DNA of 36,367 nt, taken from contig JAHFCH010000044.1 in NCBI GenBank assembly GCA_023249635.1, forward strand, positions 1-36,367, written 5' to 3'. The DNA comes from Fibrobacterota bacterium (GTDB taxonomy: Bacteria; Fibrobacterota; Fibrobacteria; UBA11236). The notes under the pieces were generated by a model. That model saw only the letters and a program-made list of their open reading frames with translations, made no database searches and was not told where the DNA came from. Both the position numbers and the translations under genes were made by a program. This document shows, piece after piece, positions 16,844-24,981 of this stretch; positions within the stretch are counted from its first letter, which is position 1, and the number at the start of each line of letters is the position of its first letter.

Positions 16844-17818
16844 ATGGGATTGGACGATAAGCTGGTCCGTAAGAAGCTGGAGGTGCTCCTCAAGGACGAG
16901 GTCCTGGTGGAGAAATACCTGCGGGTATTCGGGCCGCGCCTGGATATGAACAACATCAACAAGCTCAAGCAGGAGACCCAGCGCGCGGGCGCGCCCGAGG
17001 GCAGCATGGGGGACAAGGATGACCCGACCTACCAGATCAAGGTCAAGTGCCCCATCTGCAATCAGGCCGACATCATCTGCTACGAACTCAAGGCCAAGAG
17101 CCTCACCACCACTCCGGACAAGTTCCTGGTTCCGCGCTATGGGGGCGTCAAACCCTTCCGTACCATCAACTATAGCCTCTACTCCGTCACCGTTTGCCCC
17201 TCGTGCCTGTTCGCATCGCCGGACAAGCGCGACTTCGTAACCTTTTCCGTACAGGCCCGCACCGAAAACAAATCCCAGCTGAGCCCCTTCGTGCTGGAAG
17301 AGTTGCGCAAAAGGGTGGAAGATCGGAAGAAGATCGTTACGGCGCCCGATTTCGCGGCCTACTTCAAGCATCCGCGTTCGCCCGAATCGGGCATGGCGAG
17401 CTACAAGTTGGCCATCCACCGCACGCTGGTGGAAGCCTCCCTGGAAACGCCCCTGGCCTGGTACAAAGCGGGCATGTACACGCTCAAGATCGCGCTTATC
17501 CAGCGCGATATCGGCAGGGACGATACCGACTCGCTCAAGGAAGCGGTCAAGTACTTCGCGAATTCGTTCAAGGCCAGCGAGCTCAAACAGCCCGAGTTGG
17601 AATACCAATTGGTCTACCTGCTTTCCACCCTGTTCCTGCGTATCGAGGATCAGACCCAATGCCAGTTGTATATGGGCGTCCTGGAGAAGTGGAAGTCGGA
17701 GCTGACCAAGGCGGCCAAAGACGATCCCAGCATCACCACCGCCCACGTCGACCGCTGGATCGACAAGACCAAAGAGCTGTGGACCGATCGCGAACAGCCG
17801 GATCTGTGGAAGCATTAG
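16844..17818 (+). CDS. DUF2225 zinc-ribbon protein
   Basis: A protein of about 324 residues. The ATG at 16844 is preferred over the ATG at 16838 because TAAGGA is well spaced before it. Two cysteine pairs, KCPICNQ (about 68-74) and VCPSCLF (about 117-123), form a probable zinc site flanked by YELKAKSL and NYSLYSVTV, the pattern of DUF2225. The C-terminal half is helical with TPR-like stretches (AWYKAGMYTLKIALIQRD, LEYQLVYLLSTLFLR). Function is unknown for the family. It lies 25 bases or less before the PorV-like fusion gene on the same strand, suggesting a shared transcript and perhaps a shared envelope process. No signal peptide is visible, so it is probably cytoplasmic. Confidence 0.8.
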   Translation: MGLDDKLVRKKLEVLLKDEVLVEKYLRVFGPRLDMNNINKLKQETQRAGAPEGSMGDKDDPTYQIKVKCPICNQADIICYELKAKSLTTTPDKFLVPRYGGVKPFRTINYSLYSVTVCPSCLFASPDKRDFVTFSVQARTENKSQLSPFVLEELRKRVEDRKKIVTAPDFAAYFKHPRSPESGMASYKLAIHRTLVEASLETPLAWYKAGMYTLKIALIQRDIGRDDTDSLKEAVKYFANSFKASELKQPELEYQLVYLLSTLFLRIEDQTQCQLYMGVLEKWKSELTKAAKDDPSITTAHVDRWIDKTKELWTDREQPDLWKH

Positions 17819-17843
17819 CGTAGCAACGCCCGGATGAGTGCGC

Positions 17844-20831
17844 ATGGCCAAGTTCCCTGCCGCCGCGCGTAAGCGCGCGCGGTCCCTTCTCCTCCCGCTA
17901 TTGATCGCCTTGCCCGGCGGGGCCCGGGCGTTCGATCTTAATGGCGGCGGCCTCGTCGATTTCGACGGCTCCGGCGCGGGCGTCCCCGCCCTCGGATTCC
18001 TCAAGCTTCCGTCTTCGGCCCGGGGCGTAGGCATGGGCACGGCCAGCCTCACCACCGATGAAGAAGCCACCATGGTCCAGGGCAATCCCTCGCTGCTGGC
18101 GCTGGTCGAAGATTACTACTACGCGGTTTCCCACGCGGAAATCCTCGGCGAGTTCCGTCACGAGAACCTGGCCTTCACCTATCCCACCCAGGCCTACGGG
18201 AATTTCGGCGGCGCGGCCCGCATCCTGGCGGCCACCACCTTCGAGGATGCGCGCGACATCGACGAGAACCGTTCCCAGCCTTCGGCCTACGATTTGGCCT
18301 TGGGGCTTTGCTACGGCAAGACCATCTGGGAAGACCACGTGAGCGCGGGAGGCCGGCTGGATCTGATCCACAGCAACGTGGACAAAGCCACCGCCAACGG
18401 TTACGCGCTCAATGCGGGCATCCTCTTCATGCTGGTCTCCGATCTGCGGCTGGCCTTCACCGTCAATAACCTTTCCCACGGTATCACCTACGATGACCAT
18501 AGCGGGGCGCCGAGCGAACCGCTTCCCTTCTCCTTCGGCTTGGAGCTGGGCAAGCCCTTGCTCGACTCGCGTTGGTCCGGGCAGGTAGGCGCCTCCCAGG
18601 GGAACGACGGCATCACCCGGTACTACCTGGGAGCCGAATGGCGCATGATCAAATACATGCTGATACGCGCCGGCTACAACGGTTCCAGCCAGGATCGCGA
18701 ATTGGGGCCATGGAGCGGCATGGCGACGGGACTGGGGATCAAATACGATCGCATCACCCTCGACTACGGCTACCAATCCATGGGCCCGTTGGGCGACTAC
18801 CATGCCTTCACCCTAAGCTATTCGCATAAATCCAAGTTCCGGCCGCGCGACGAGATTTACCTGGAACGGGCGCAGGCGAAATTCCGGGCGGGCGATTACC
18901 GCAAGGCCTTGTCGTTGGCGCGCAGCGCCATTACGGTCAATCCTTACAACTTCAAGGCGCAAGCGCTGGCGCAGAAGGCCGCGTTGGAACTGGATCGGTT
19001 GGACGAGATGGCCGTGACCATCGCCTATACCGCCAACACCGATGGCCGCCTGGCTTCGGAATGGCGCGACGGGCGCCCCATGGGCGGGCTGCCGCGCCGC
19101 AAGACCAAGCTGCTGGAACTCAAAGGCGCCGAGGGCCGTATGCTCATCGTAGACGCCGGCGACCTGACGAATCCGGCCTCCAAGCTGGACAAGGAGAAGT
19201 ACGTCTACGGCGCTTATGCGCAGATGCCCTATGACCTGGTCAATATGGGGGCCGCGGAACTGACCCTGGGAGCCGATCGCTGGGACAGCCGCCTGCCCTT
19301 CATGGCTTCGCAAATCCCCCTCGAATCCATCCATCCCGTGCTCAAGGAAAAATCCCTCAAGCTCAAGCACGGCGCCGAAGTGCTGGTGTTGGGCGCCTTG
19401 GACCCGAAGGCGGTCAAGGCCGAGGCCCTGGGAGGCAAGGAACTCGAAGGCGTCGCCGAAGCCGTGCGCCGCCGCGCGGGCCCTGCACGGGACAATCGCA
19501 TCCTGGTACTGCTTATGCACGGCAGCGTGACCGGCGCCAAACAGTTGGCCGCCAAAGTCCCCGAGCTCGATGTCATCATCCTTTCGGGCGAAGCGCTGCA
19601 ACTGGGTAGTCCCATGAAGGCGGGCAAGACCTTGATCTGCTCGCCGGGCAAGGGCGGAACGCATGTCGGAGAACTGACATTGCAACTCGACAAGAACGGC
19701 CAACTGCGTTCCTTCCGCCACTCCCTGGTGCCCCTGGACGCGGCCACCCCCGAGGATCCCGAGCTGAAGAAATTCCTGGAGCCGGTGACGGTCGATCCCA
19801 ACAAGGTCGGTTTCGACGACGCCGATGACGATTACCGCGGCCAGGTGCTGGCCTACGTAAATGCCGAAGCCCCGGGCAAAGGCGGCGATGTATACCTACG
19901 CGATCTGCGCACGGCGCGCGACTACCATCTCCCGGCGCCCGGCCTGCTTTGCTCGCGCCCTATCCTGGGCTACGGCAAGAACAAGGTGGCTTTCGAGGGC
20001 GAGGATGCTTCCGGCGCCCGGGAAATCTACGCCTTCGAGCCCGGCCTCGATCGCCTGGATACCCTTACGTCCCTGCACGGGCATGCGGGGGAGCTGCGGT
20101 GGATCCTGCGCAACAACGCGCTCTTGGCGGGCTACGAGAAGGCCGGAAAATCGGAATTGTACCGCATCGACCCCTGGAGCCGCGAAGTGCGCAACCTGAC
20201 CAAGGGCCGCTTCGGCAACGTAGCCGGCTTCGATGTTTCGCGCGCGGGCGATCGCCTGGCCCTGAACGGCGAGGACGGCAAGGGGGGTACCATCTGGGTT
20301 ACCAATGCCGAGCTCGAATCCCCCCTGGCCGTGGCCTCGGACCGGGCCTTCCTGGGTTCGCCCCGTTGGAACCCCGCCGGCGACAAGCTGGCCTTCCTTA
20401 CCCTCTCGCCGCCCGATAGCGCCGCCGCCTCCGATACCGCGGGCCGGGGAGCCGCCATGGGGCCCATAGGTCCCGCCGGAGAACTACGCGTATTCGACTT
20501 CGCGGGCAAGGTCCTCATCAACGCCACGGCCCAGAGCCGGGTGCGCAGCTTCGCCTGGTCCGCCGACGGCAAGCGCATCTTCTACTCGGCGGGCGTGAAC
20601 CTTTCCGACGTGAACGTATTCCACCTCGATTCCATGACCCTCTCCAAGGTGACCCCGGGATTGTCCGGACCCCGCAGCGAGGATAATCCCGTGCCCAAGA
20701 TGCTGGGCGATCGCGACGGCTTGCTCTTCGAAGCCGCCACGGGAGATAGCCGACGCATCCTCTGGATGGATCTGAAGACGCGCGAAGAGCGCGTGCTCGC
20801 CGATTCCGCCGGCAACAACTCCCTCAAGTAG
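17844..20831 (+). CDS. PorV/PorQ-like barrel fused to a degenerate metallophosphatase and a TolB-like propeller
   Basis: A 995-residue exported protein (ATG at 17844; a GTG at 17838 is possible). The signal peptide ends near GGARA. Residues ~45-335 are PorV/PorQ-like: GFLKLPSSARGVGMGTASL followed by QGNPSLLA matches the family's FLK-x-P-x-x-AR-x-x-xMG-x-A and NPA motifs, then comes a barrel of beta-strands. A TPR-like helical pair follows (~337-388). Residues ~390-650 resemble the N-terminal 5'-nucleotidase metallophosphatase domain (TIAYTANTDGRL, LIVDAGD), but the usual GNHE is GADR and the terminal GHxH is replaced by SGEA. A six-bladed TolB/PD40-like propeller (~665-995) ends the protein. 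PorV shuttles T9SS cargo at the outer membrane; this fusion may be a cargo-handling variant, and the middle domain is probably non-catalytic. Confidence 0.75.
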   Translation: MAKFPAAARKRARSLLLPLLIALPGGARAFDLNGGGLVDFDGSGAGVPALGFLKLPSSARGVGMGTASLTTDEEATMVQGNPSLLALVEDYYYAVSHAEILGEFRHENLAFTYPTQAYGNFGGAARILAATTFEDARDIDENRSQPSAYDLALGLCYGKTIWEDHVSAGGRLDLIHSNVDKATANGYALNAGILFMLVSDLRLAFTVNNLSHGITYDDHSGAPSEPLPFSFGLELGKPLLDSRWSGQVGASQGNDGITRYYLGAEWRMIKYMLIRAGYNGSSQDRELGPWSGMATGLGIKYDRITLDYGYQSMGPLGDYHAFTLSYSHKSKFRPRDEIYLERAQAKFRAGDYRKALSLARSAITVNPYNFKAQALAQKAALELDRLDEMAVTIAYTANTDGRLASEWRDGRPMGGLPRRKTKLLELKGAEGRMLIVDAGDLTNPASKLDKEKYVYGAYAQMPYDLVNMGAAELTLGADRWDSRLPFMASQIPLESIHPVLKEKSLKLKHGAEVLVLGALDPKAVKAEALGGKELEGVAEAVRRRAGPARDNRILVLLMHGSVTGAKQLAAKVPELDVIILSGEALQLGSPMKAGKTLICSPGKGGTHVGELTLQLDKNGQLRSFRHSLVPLDAATPEDPELKKFLEPVTVDPNKVGFDDADDDYRGQVLAYVNAEAPGKGGDVYLRDLRTARDYHLPAPGLLCSRPILGYGKNKVAFEGEDASGAREIYAFEPGLDRLDTLTSLHGHAGELRWILRNNALLAGYEKAGKSELYRIDPWSREVRNLTKGRFGNVAGFDVSRAGDRLALNGEDGKGGTIWVTNAELESPLAVASDRAFLGSPRWNPAGDKLAFLTLSPPDSAAASDTAGRGAAMGPIGPAGELRVFDFAGKVLINATAQSRVRSFAWSADGKRIFYSAGVNLSDVNVFHLDSMTLSKVTPGLSGPRSEDNPVPKMLGDRDGLLFEAATGDSRRILWMDLKTREERVLADSAGNNSLK

Positions 20832-20834
20832 CGG

Positions 20835-20856
20835 CCCCGATCGCGCGTGATCGGGG
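20835..20856 (+). terminator. Stem-loop after the PorV-like fusion gene
   Basis: CCCCGATC at 20835-20842 and GATCGGGG at 20849-20856 form a perfect eight-base stem with a six-base loop, three bases after the stop codon. It is not followed by a clear U-run, so it may be a weak terminator or an RNA 3'-end stabiliser. Confidence 0.5.
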
Positions 20857-20891
20857 CGATCACGGTATTTCCGGATTCGCGCGCGATGGTA

Positions 20892-20919
20892 TTGATCGCG
20901 CTCGGCGGCCGGATATAGA
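20892..20919 (+). promoter_or_regulatory. Sigma-70-type promoter for the CBM21-like gene
   Basis: TTGATC at 20892-20897 and TATAGA at 20914-20919 are separated by 16 bases. This implies a leader of about 35 bases before the ATG at 20962, which has an AAGAAGAGG ribosome site. It is the best-formed promoter noticed in the window. Confidence 0.5.
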
Positions 20920-20961
20920 TTCCATCCGTTCCGAATCGTCCATCCGAAAGAAGAGGCCCGT

Positions 20962-21972
20962 ATGTGGAAGCCCCGTTCCAAGGCTATCGCCATAGCCATC
21001 GCATTCATGTCCCTTTCCACCCTTTGCGCGTTGCCCGCCCGGTCCGCCGGCGAGGTGGCCGTGGTCCGCGCCAGCTCCCGGCTGATGCTGGATACCGCGC
21101 GCATCTCCGACTCCGCCGCCGCCGCCGACAGCAACGCCTCCCAGTCCGTCTATCTGCAAATCCTCATCCAGAACCTGGCATACGAGAAGATCGTGGAGTT
21201 GCTTATCCGCAACGATACCGCCTGGGATACCATTCCCTGCCGCTGGGTGCGCCAGGCCGACGACGATTTCGAATACTGGGAGGCTAGCAAACAATACGGC
21301 CTCACCAACAACCATACGGCGCCCCGCGATTTGGAATTCAAGTTGCGTTACGTGGTGAACAAGACCACTTACTGGGCCGACAACGGGGGCAAGAATTACC
21401 TGCTCGCCAAGAACGGCGGAAGCCTGCTGCCCGGCAACGGGATAGCGTTCAAGAACTGCCGGTGGGAACTCGACACCGGTCTCAACGCCGACACTTCCGT
21501 GTTCACGGGCGAAGCGGACGTGCGCGGCTGGAAAGCCGGCGCCTCCATGACCGTGGTCTACTCGCCCGACAACCTGCAGACCCAGGGATTCTTCACCGTC
21601 AAGGATGAGCCCGCGCCCACCTGGCTGGGCGACGCGCCCGCCGACTCCGATGCCGTGCGTACCTACAAGTTCCGCGTCAGCGGCATCAAGCTCCCCTACT
21701 CGAAGCTGCCCGTGCTCAACTTCCACCTCAAGTACTGGGACGGCGTCAAGGATTGGCGCGATGACAACCGCCATAACCGCTACGCCATCATGCTCGGCAG
21801 CAAGCTGGATGATTTGTTCTATGAGGAATTGCCTTTGCCCGCGGCCCTGGGACGCCGCTTCGAAGGCGGCAATGCGCGGTATCCCCTCCGCTCGCGCATC
21901 CAACCCGGATGGTCCCCGGTTTATAGTGCCGGCTCACGCGGATTCTTCGATGGGATGGGGAGAAGCAGGTAA
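20962..21972 (+). CDS. Exported CBM21-like carbohydrate-binding protein
   Basis: A 336-residue protein with a signal peptide (about 1-29, cleaved after PARSA) and its own promoter and ribosome site. Residues ~62-150 resemble a family 21 carbohydrate-binding module. LQILIQNLAYEKIVELLIRN matches the V-x-V-x-NLAFEK-V-x-VR strand, DTAWDTIPCRWV the D-x-W strand, DDFEYWE the D-x-F-x-F strand, and YWADNGGKNYLL the W-D-NN-x-GKNY motif. CBM21 modules bind starch, glycogen or related glucans. The second half (160-336) is unrecognised; it may hold a second beta-rich module. No catalytic domain is present, so the protein may be a binding subunit or a surface sensor. A strong hairpin separates it from the convergent lipoprotein gene. 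Confidence 0.65.
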   Translation: MWKPRSKAIAIAIAFMSLSTLCALPARSAGEVAVVRASSRLMLDTARISDSAAAADSNASQSVYLQILIQNLAYEKIVELLIRNDTAWDTIPCRWVRQADDDFEYWEASKQYGLTNNHTAPRDLEFKLRYVVNKTTYWADNGGKNYLLAKNGGSLLPGNGIAFKNCRWELDTGLNADTSVFTGEADVRGWKAGASMTVVYSPDNLQTQGFFTVKDEPAPTWLGDAPADSDAVRTYKFRVSGIKLPYSKLPVLNFHLKYWDGVKDWRDDNRHNRYAIMLGSKLDDLFYEELPLPAALGRRFEGGNARYPLRSRIQPGWSPVYSAGSRGFFDGMGRSR

Positions 21973-21994
21973 GCCCCACTTCCCTGCCTCCCCT

Positions 21995-22029
21995 AGGCGC
22001 GGCGTCCCATGTGAGCGGGACGCCCGCCT
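21995..22029. terminator. Strong bidirectional stem-loop between convergent genes
   Basis: AGGCG-C-GGCGTCCC pairs with GGGACGCC-CGCCT around the loop ATGTGAGC, giving a 13-pair stem with one bulged C. It lies between the CBM21-like stop and the lipoprotein stop and can serve both strands, although no U-run is obvious. Confidence 0.55.
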
Positions 22030-22045
22030 CCCGCCCTCGGCATGA

Positions 22046-22759
22046 CTACCAGATTTTCTTCTTCACCAGGGCTTCCCCGCGGCCGCATTCGTATTCGAAG
22101 CTGAAGGCCTTGTTCCGGAAGCGCTCCGCCGTCGCCGCGCCCCAGGCCGCGCACGAGTCCAGGAGCTGGAAGCGCGCCGCGGCCGGCATCAGGGTATCCG
22201 AATCGATGCGATAGGCGCCCCTCCACGAAGTGTCCGGAGGCGCGGGAGCCGCGGGCGGCGGGGCCGGGACCAGGGCCGCGGTGCGGTCTTCCTGGATCAT
22301 GCGCCAGCGGATCTTGCGGTAGCGCTCGAAAAGTTCCCGGTTCTGCGAGTCGCCTATCAGCCGAGCGATACGACCGGCTCCGGCTTCGGTGCCGCGCGGT
22401 CGCCGCAGCTTGCCGCTGGCATCGAAGCGGTTTCCCCCGGTGGAATAATCCTCGTAGCGGAAGGCATAGGCGCTGTCGCCCTCGGCCTTCAGGGCCTTGA
22501 GGATCTCGGCGTCGCGCGGATCGGCCTTGATGAGGAACTCCAGGCTGTTCTTCTCGATCTTCAACTGCACCGGTGTCAGGGAATCCGGTTGCAGGTATCC
22601 GTACAGGGATCCGTATTGGTTGACGTGGGAATCGGCGGGATGCGTCGGCAGGGGCGCAGGCTTATCGCAGGGGGCGCCGCAATACCGTGAAGTGCACGCG
22701 GCGGGTCCCAGCAGAATGCAGAGGGCGGCTGCGAGAGGGGCGATGCGGAGCGGATTCAC
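22046..22759 (-). CDS. Lipoprotein of unknown function
   Basis: A 237-residue protein read from a GTG at 22759. The N-terminus is a lipoprotein signal (hydrophobic LAAALCILLGPAAC, lipobox Cys22), so the mature protein is probably anchored in the envelope. The mature part starts with a Cys/Pro-rich stretch and is then mostly hydrophilic. It has a Pro/Ala-rich linker (VPAPPPAAPAPP) about two thirds along and a C-terminal segment with two cysteines (LLDSC and YEC) that could form a disulphide. I recognise no family. It follows the small 88-residue gene on the same strand by 77 bases. No good ribosome site was seen, so the start is uncertain. Confidence 0.6.
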   Translation of the reverse strand: MNPLRIAPLAAALCILLGPAACTSRYCGAPCDKPAPLPTHPADSHVNQYGSLYGYLQPDSLTPVQLKIEKNSLEFLIKADPRDAEILKALKAEGDSAYAFRYEDYSTGGNRFDASGKLRRPRGTEAGAGRIARLIGDSQNRELFERYRKIRWRMIQEDRTAALVPAPPPAAPAPPDTSWRGAYRIDSDTLMPAAARFQLLDSCAAWGAATAERFRNKAFSFEYECGRGEALVKKKIW

Positions 22760-22836
22760 GGATGCGGGAACGTTTCAGGGGCCCGCGAATACCGGGAAGG
22801 AAGGGGACATGGGGGAAAAGATAGTGCAAAGGCTTC

Positions 22837-23103
22837 TCAACCAGGACCGGAGAGCCCCGCGATGTGCCGGACCAGGGCATCTTCGTTCTCGAACTCCGAG
22901 TCCAACGACTCCCAACCGTAGCCGGACGGCCGCAGCCGGGATATGCCCAGCCCAACGCGGGGATAATATTCCACCACGAAAGCCTCTCCTTTGATGGTCA
23001 GATCGATCAGGTAAGCCCCGTTGGCGAGGGGGTCAAGACGGGGATGGCAGGCGGGAATTTCGCATTCCAGGCGCTGGGCGAGGGGGATTCCGGGGCTTTC
23101 CAT
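22837..23103 (-). CDS. Small conserved-looking protein of unknown function
   Basis: An 88-residue soluble protein whose ATG at 23103 is preceded by GAAAGG about ten bases upstream. The core IKGEAFVVEYYPRVGLGISRL and then GYGWESLDSEFENEDALVRHI looks like a compact beta fold ending in a helix. No signal peptide or metal motif is present. I do not recognise the family. It is divergent from the HD/LuxR regulator gene across a 208-base gap with direct repeats and could be under that regulator's control. Confidence 0.55.
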   Translation of the reverse strand: MESPGIPLAQRLECEIPACHPRLDPLANGAYLIDLTIKGEAFVVEYYPRVGLGISRLRPSGYGWESLDSEFENEDALVRHIAGLSGPG

Positions 23104-23226
23104 AGCTGGGCAACCTTTCCGCGCTTTCCCCGATTAAGTCCTTTGTGCCGACACGAAGGAATGCGGGTAAGACGCGAGCGACGGATTAAGACGACCGGGA
23201 ACGACGGATACGCTACTGGAACCGGT

Positions 23227-23286
23227 CGATAGGGATTGTAAATACGGGCGATAGGGAAAATAGATAATTCGGATCCATTCGGATCC
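23227..23286. repeat. Direct repeats in the divergent promoter region of the HD/LuxR gene
   Basis: CGATAGGGA occurs at 23227-23235 and 23249-23257, a 22-base spacing or about two turns. ATTCGGATCC is tandemly repeated at 23267-23276 and 23277-23286. The region is AT-richer than its surroundings and sits just upstream of a LuxR-type regulator gene, so these may be operator half-sites. Confidence 0.4.
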
Positions 23287-23311
23287 TGAGGCGATTCCTA
23301 GTTTTCCGCCC

Positions 23312-24868
23312 ATGGCGCCACCGGCCCTGCAGGTAAGATTGGCCGAAATCGTGGCGCTATTATCCCAGGCCACCGACCTGGCCTGGGGCCAGCCCCGGGA
23401 ATATGCGCTTCCATCGTGCCTATTGGCACTGCGCCTGGCCCACGCGGCGGGCGCTACCCGCGAAGAGCGATCCCAAGTCTATTACCATTCCCTGTTGCGG
23501 TATCTGGGCTGCAACGCCGAAACCTCGCTGTTGGCCGCCATGGCCGGTGACGATATCGTGTTCCGCAGCGAGTACGTGCGCATCGACGGGGGCCGTCCCG
23601 CGGAATTGATCCCGGCCATCTGGAGATCCCTGAAACGCGCGCGGCCCGACGCCGGCGCCTGGGAGATGGCGCGCATGGCCGCCCGCAGCGTGCTCGCCAT
23701 GCCCCGCGCCCGGGACAGCCTGGGGGCCCATTGCGAAGTGGCGCAACGCCTGGCGGCGCGCCTGGGATTCGGCGCGGACCTGATCGAGGCCCTGGGCCAG
23801 TTGTACGAACGCTGGGACGGGAAGGGCGCGCCCAAGGGAGTGCGCGGCGAAGCCCTCGCCTTTTCCACCCGCATCGTGGCGCTTTCGCAAGATGCCATGG
23901 TGTTCCATCATCTGGGCGGTCCCGAAGCCGCGCGCGCGGCCATCCGCAAGCGCACGGGAACCGCCTACGATCCGCGCCTGACGGGGATTTTCGATCGCGA
24001 GGCCGCCGCCTGCCTGGCGGGCTTGGACGGAGCGACGTTGTGGGAAGACGTACTCGCCGCCGATCCCGGACCCAGCGTTCCGCTTTCCGATGCCGCCCTC
24101 GACGCCGCCTTGGGCGTGCTGGGAGATTTCTCCGACGTGAAATCGGCCTATACCAACGGGCACTCCCAGGCGGTGGCCGCCCTGGCCGAAGCCGCGGGCA
24201 AGGCCTCCGGGCTTCCGGACGAGGAAACCTGCATGTTACGTAGGGCGGGCCTGGTCCACGGGCTTGGCCGCGTGGGGGTTTCCGCCGGGGTGTGGGATAA
24301 GCCCGCGCCCCTGCGGGACGAGGAACGCGAACAGGTGCGGCAATACCCCTACCACACCGAACGCCTGCTCTCGCGTTGCCCCGGCTTATTGCCTCTGGCC
24401 GGGCTGGCGGGCAAGCAAGCCGAACGCCTGGACGGCTCCGGCTATCATCGCGGGCTGCCGGCCGCCATGCTGCCTCCCGCGGCCCGCATCCTCTCCGCCG
24501 CGCACCTGTACCGGTCCCTCTTGGAGATGCGCGCCTGGCGCGAGGCGTTCCCGCCTGAGAAGGCCGCGGAAATGCTTCAGGCCGAAGCGACGGCGGGACG
24601 TCTCGATCGCGAAGCCGTGAAAGCCGTACTCGCGGCGGCGGGGCAAGGCGCCGCCGCCCGGCGGACCAAGGCGGTGGCGGGCCTCAGCGAACGCGAGACG
24701 GAAGTGTTGGGATTGCTGGCGCGGGGCAACTCCATGCAGGCCATCGCGGAGAAGTTGTGCATCGCCAAGAAGACGGTCGACCGGCACATCCAGAACGTGT
24801 ACGGCAAGATAGGCGTCTCCACGCGCGCGGCCGCCGCCCTGTTCGCGGCCGAAAACCACCTCCTTTAG
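23312..24868 (+). CDS. HD-type phosphohydrolase-like regulator with LuxR DNA-binding domain
   Basis: A 518-residue regulator. The N-terminal and middle parts match the HD/HD-GYP-like family often joined to LuxR domains. YYHSLLRYLGC (57-67) holds the first HD position, and HCEVAQRLAARLGFG, ERWDGKGAPKGVRG and VHGLGRVGV (~315) follow. YPYHTERLLSRCPGL and ERLDGSGYHRGL (~371) complete the pattern. The catalytic HD pairs appear as RY and HG, and the usual HHE before LDGSGY is KQA, so metal-dependent hydrolysis is doubtful. From ~457 a GerE/LuxR helix-turn-helix follows (LSERETEVLGLLARGNS, CIAKKTVDRHIQNVYGKIG). No receiver domain is present. It may sense a ligand through the degenerate HD fold and act as a transcription factor. 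The start lacks a ribosome site. Confidence 0.8.
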   Translation: MAPPALQVRLAEIVALLSQATDLAWGQPREYALPSCLLALRLAHAAGATREERSQVYYHSLLRYLGCNAETSLLAAMAGDDIVFRSEYVRIDGGRPAELIPAIWRSLKRARPDAGAWEMARMAARSVLAMPRARDSLGAHCEVAQRLAARLGFGADLIEALGQLYERWDGKGAPKGVRGEALAFSTRIVALSQDAMVFHHLGGPEAARAAIRKRTGTAYDPRLTGIFDREAAACLAGLDGATLWEDVLAADPGPSVPLSDAALDAALGVLGDFSDVKSAYTNGHSQAVAALAEAAGKASGLPDEETCMLRRAGLVHGLGRVGVSAGVWDKPAPLRDEEREQVRQYPYHTERLLSRCPGLLPLAGLAGKQAERLDGSGYHRGLPAAMLPPAARILSAAHLYRSLLEMRAWREAFPPEKAAEMLQAEATAGRLDREAVKAVLAAAGQGAAARRTKAVAGLSERETEVLGLLARGNSMQAIAEKLCIAKKTVDRHIQNVYGKIGVSTRAAAALFAAENHLL

Positions 24869-24981
24869 CATTCTACCGGCTGGCTTCCCGGCACAATGGG
24901 GAGTTCTCCCGATGAGGAGCGGGGCCCCTTGGCCTTATCCTTACTGCGTGCCCCCAAGCCCGGGGCGACCAGGAGGATCCC

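Noticed and set aside
16808-18085. 425-codon open frame on the minus strand
   Set aside because: Antisense to the DUF2225 gene and the start of the PorV-like fusion, which carry the recognisable motifs.
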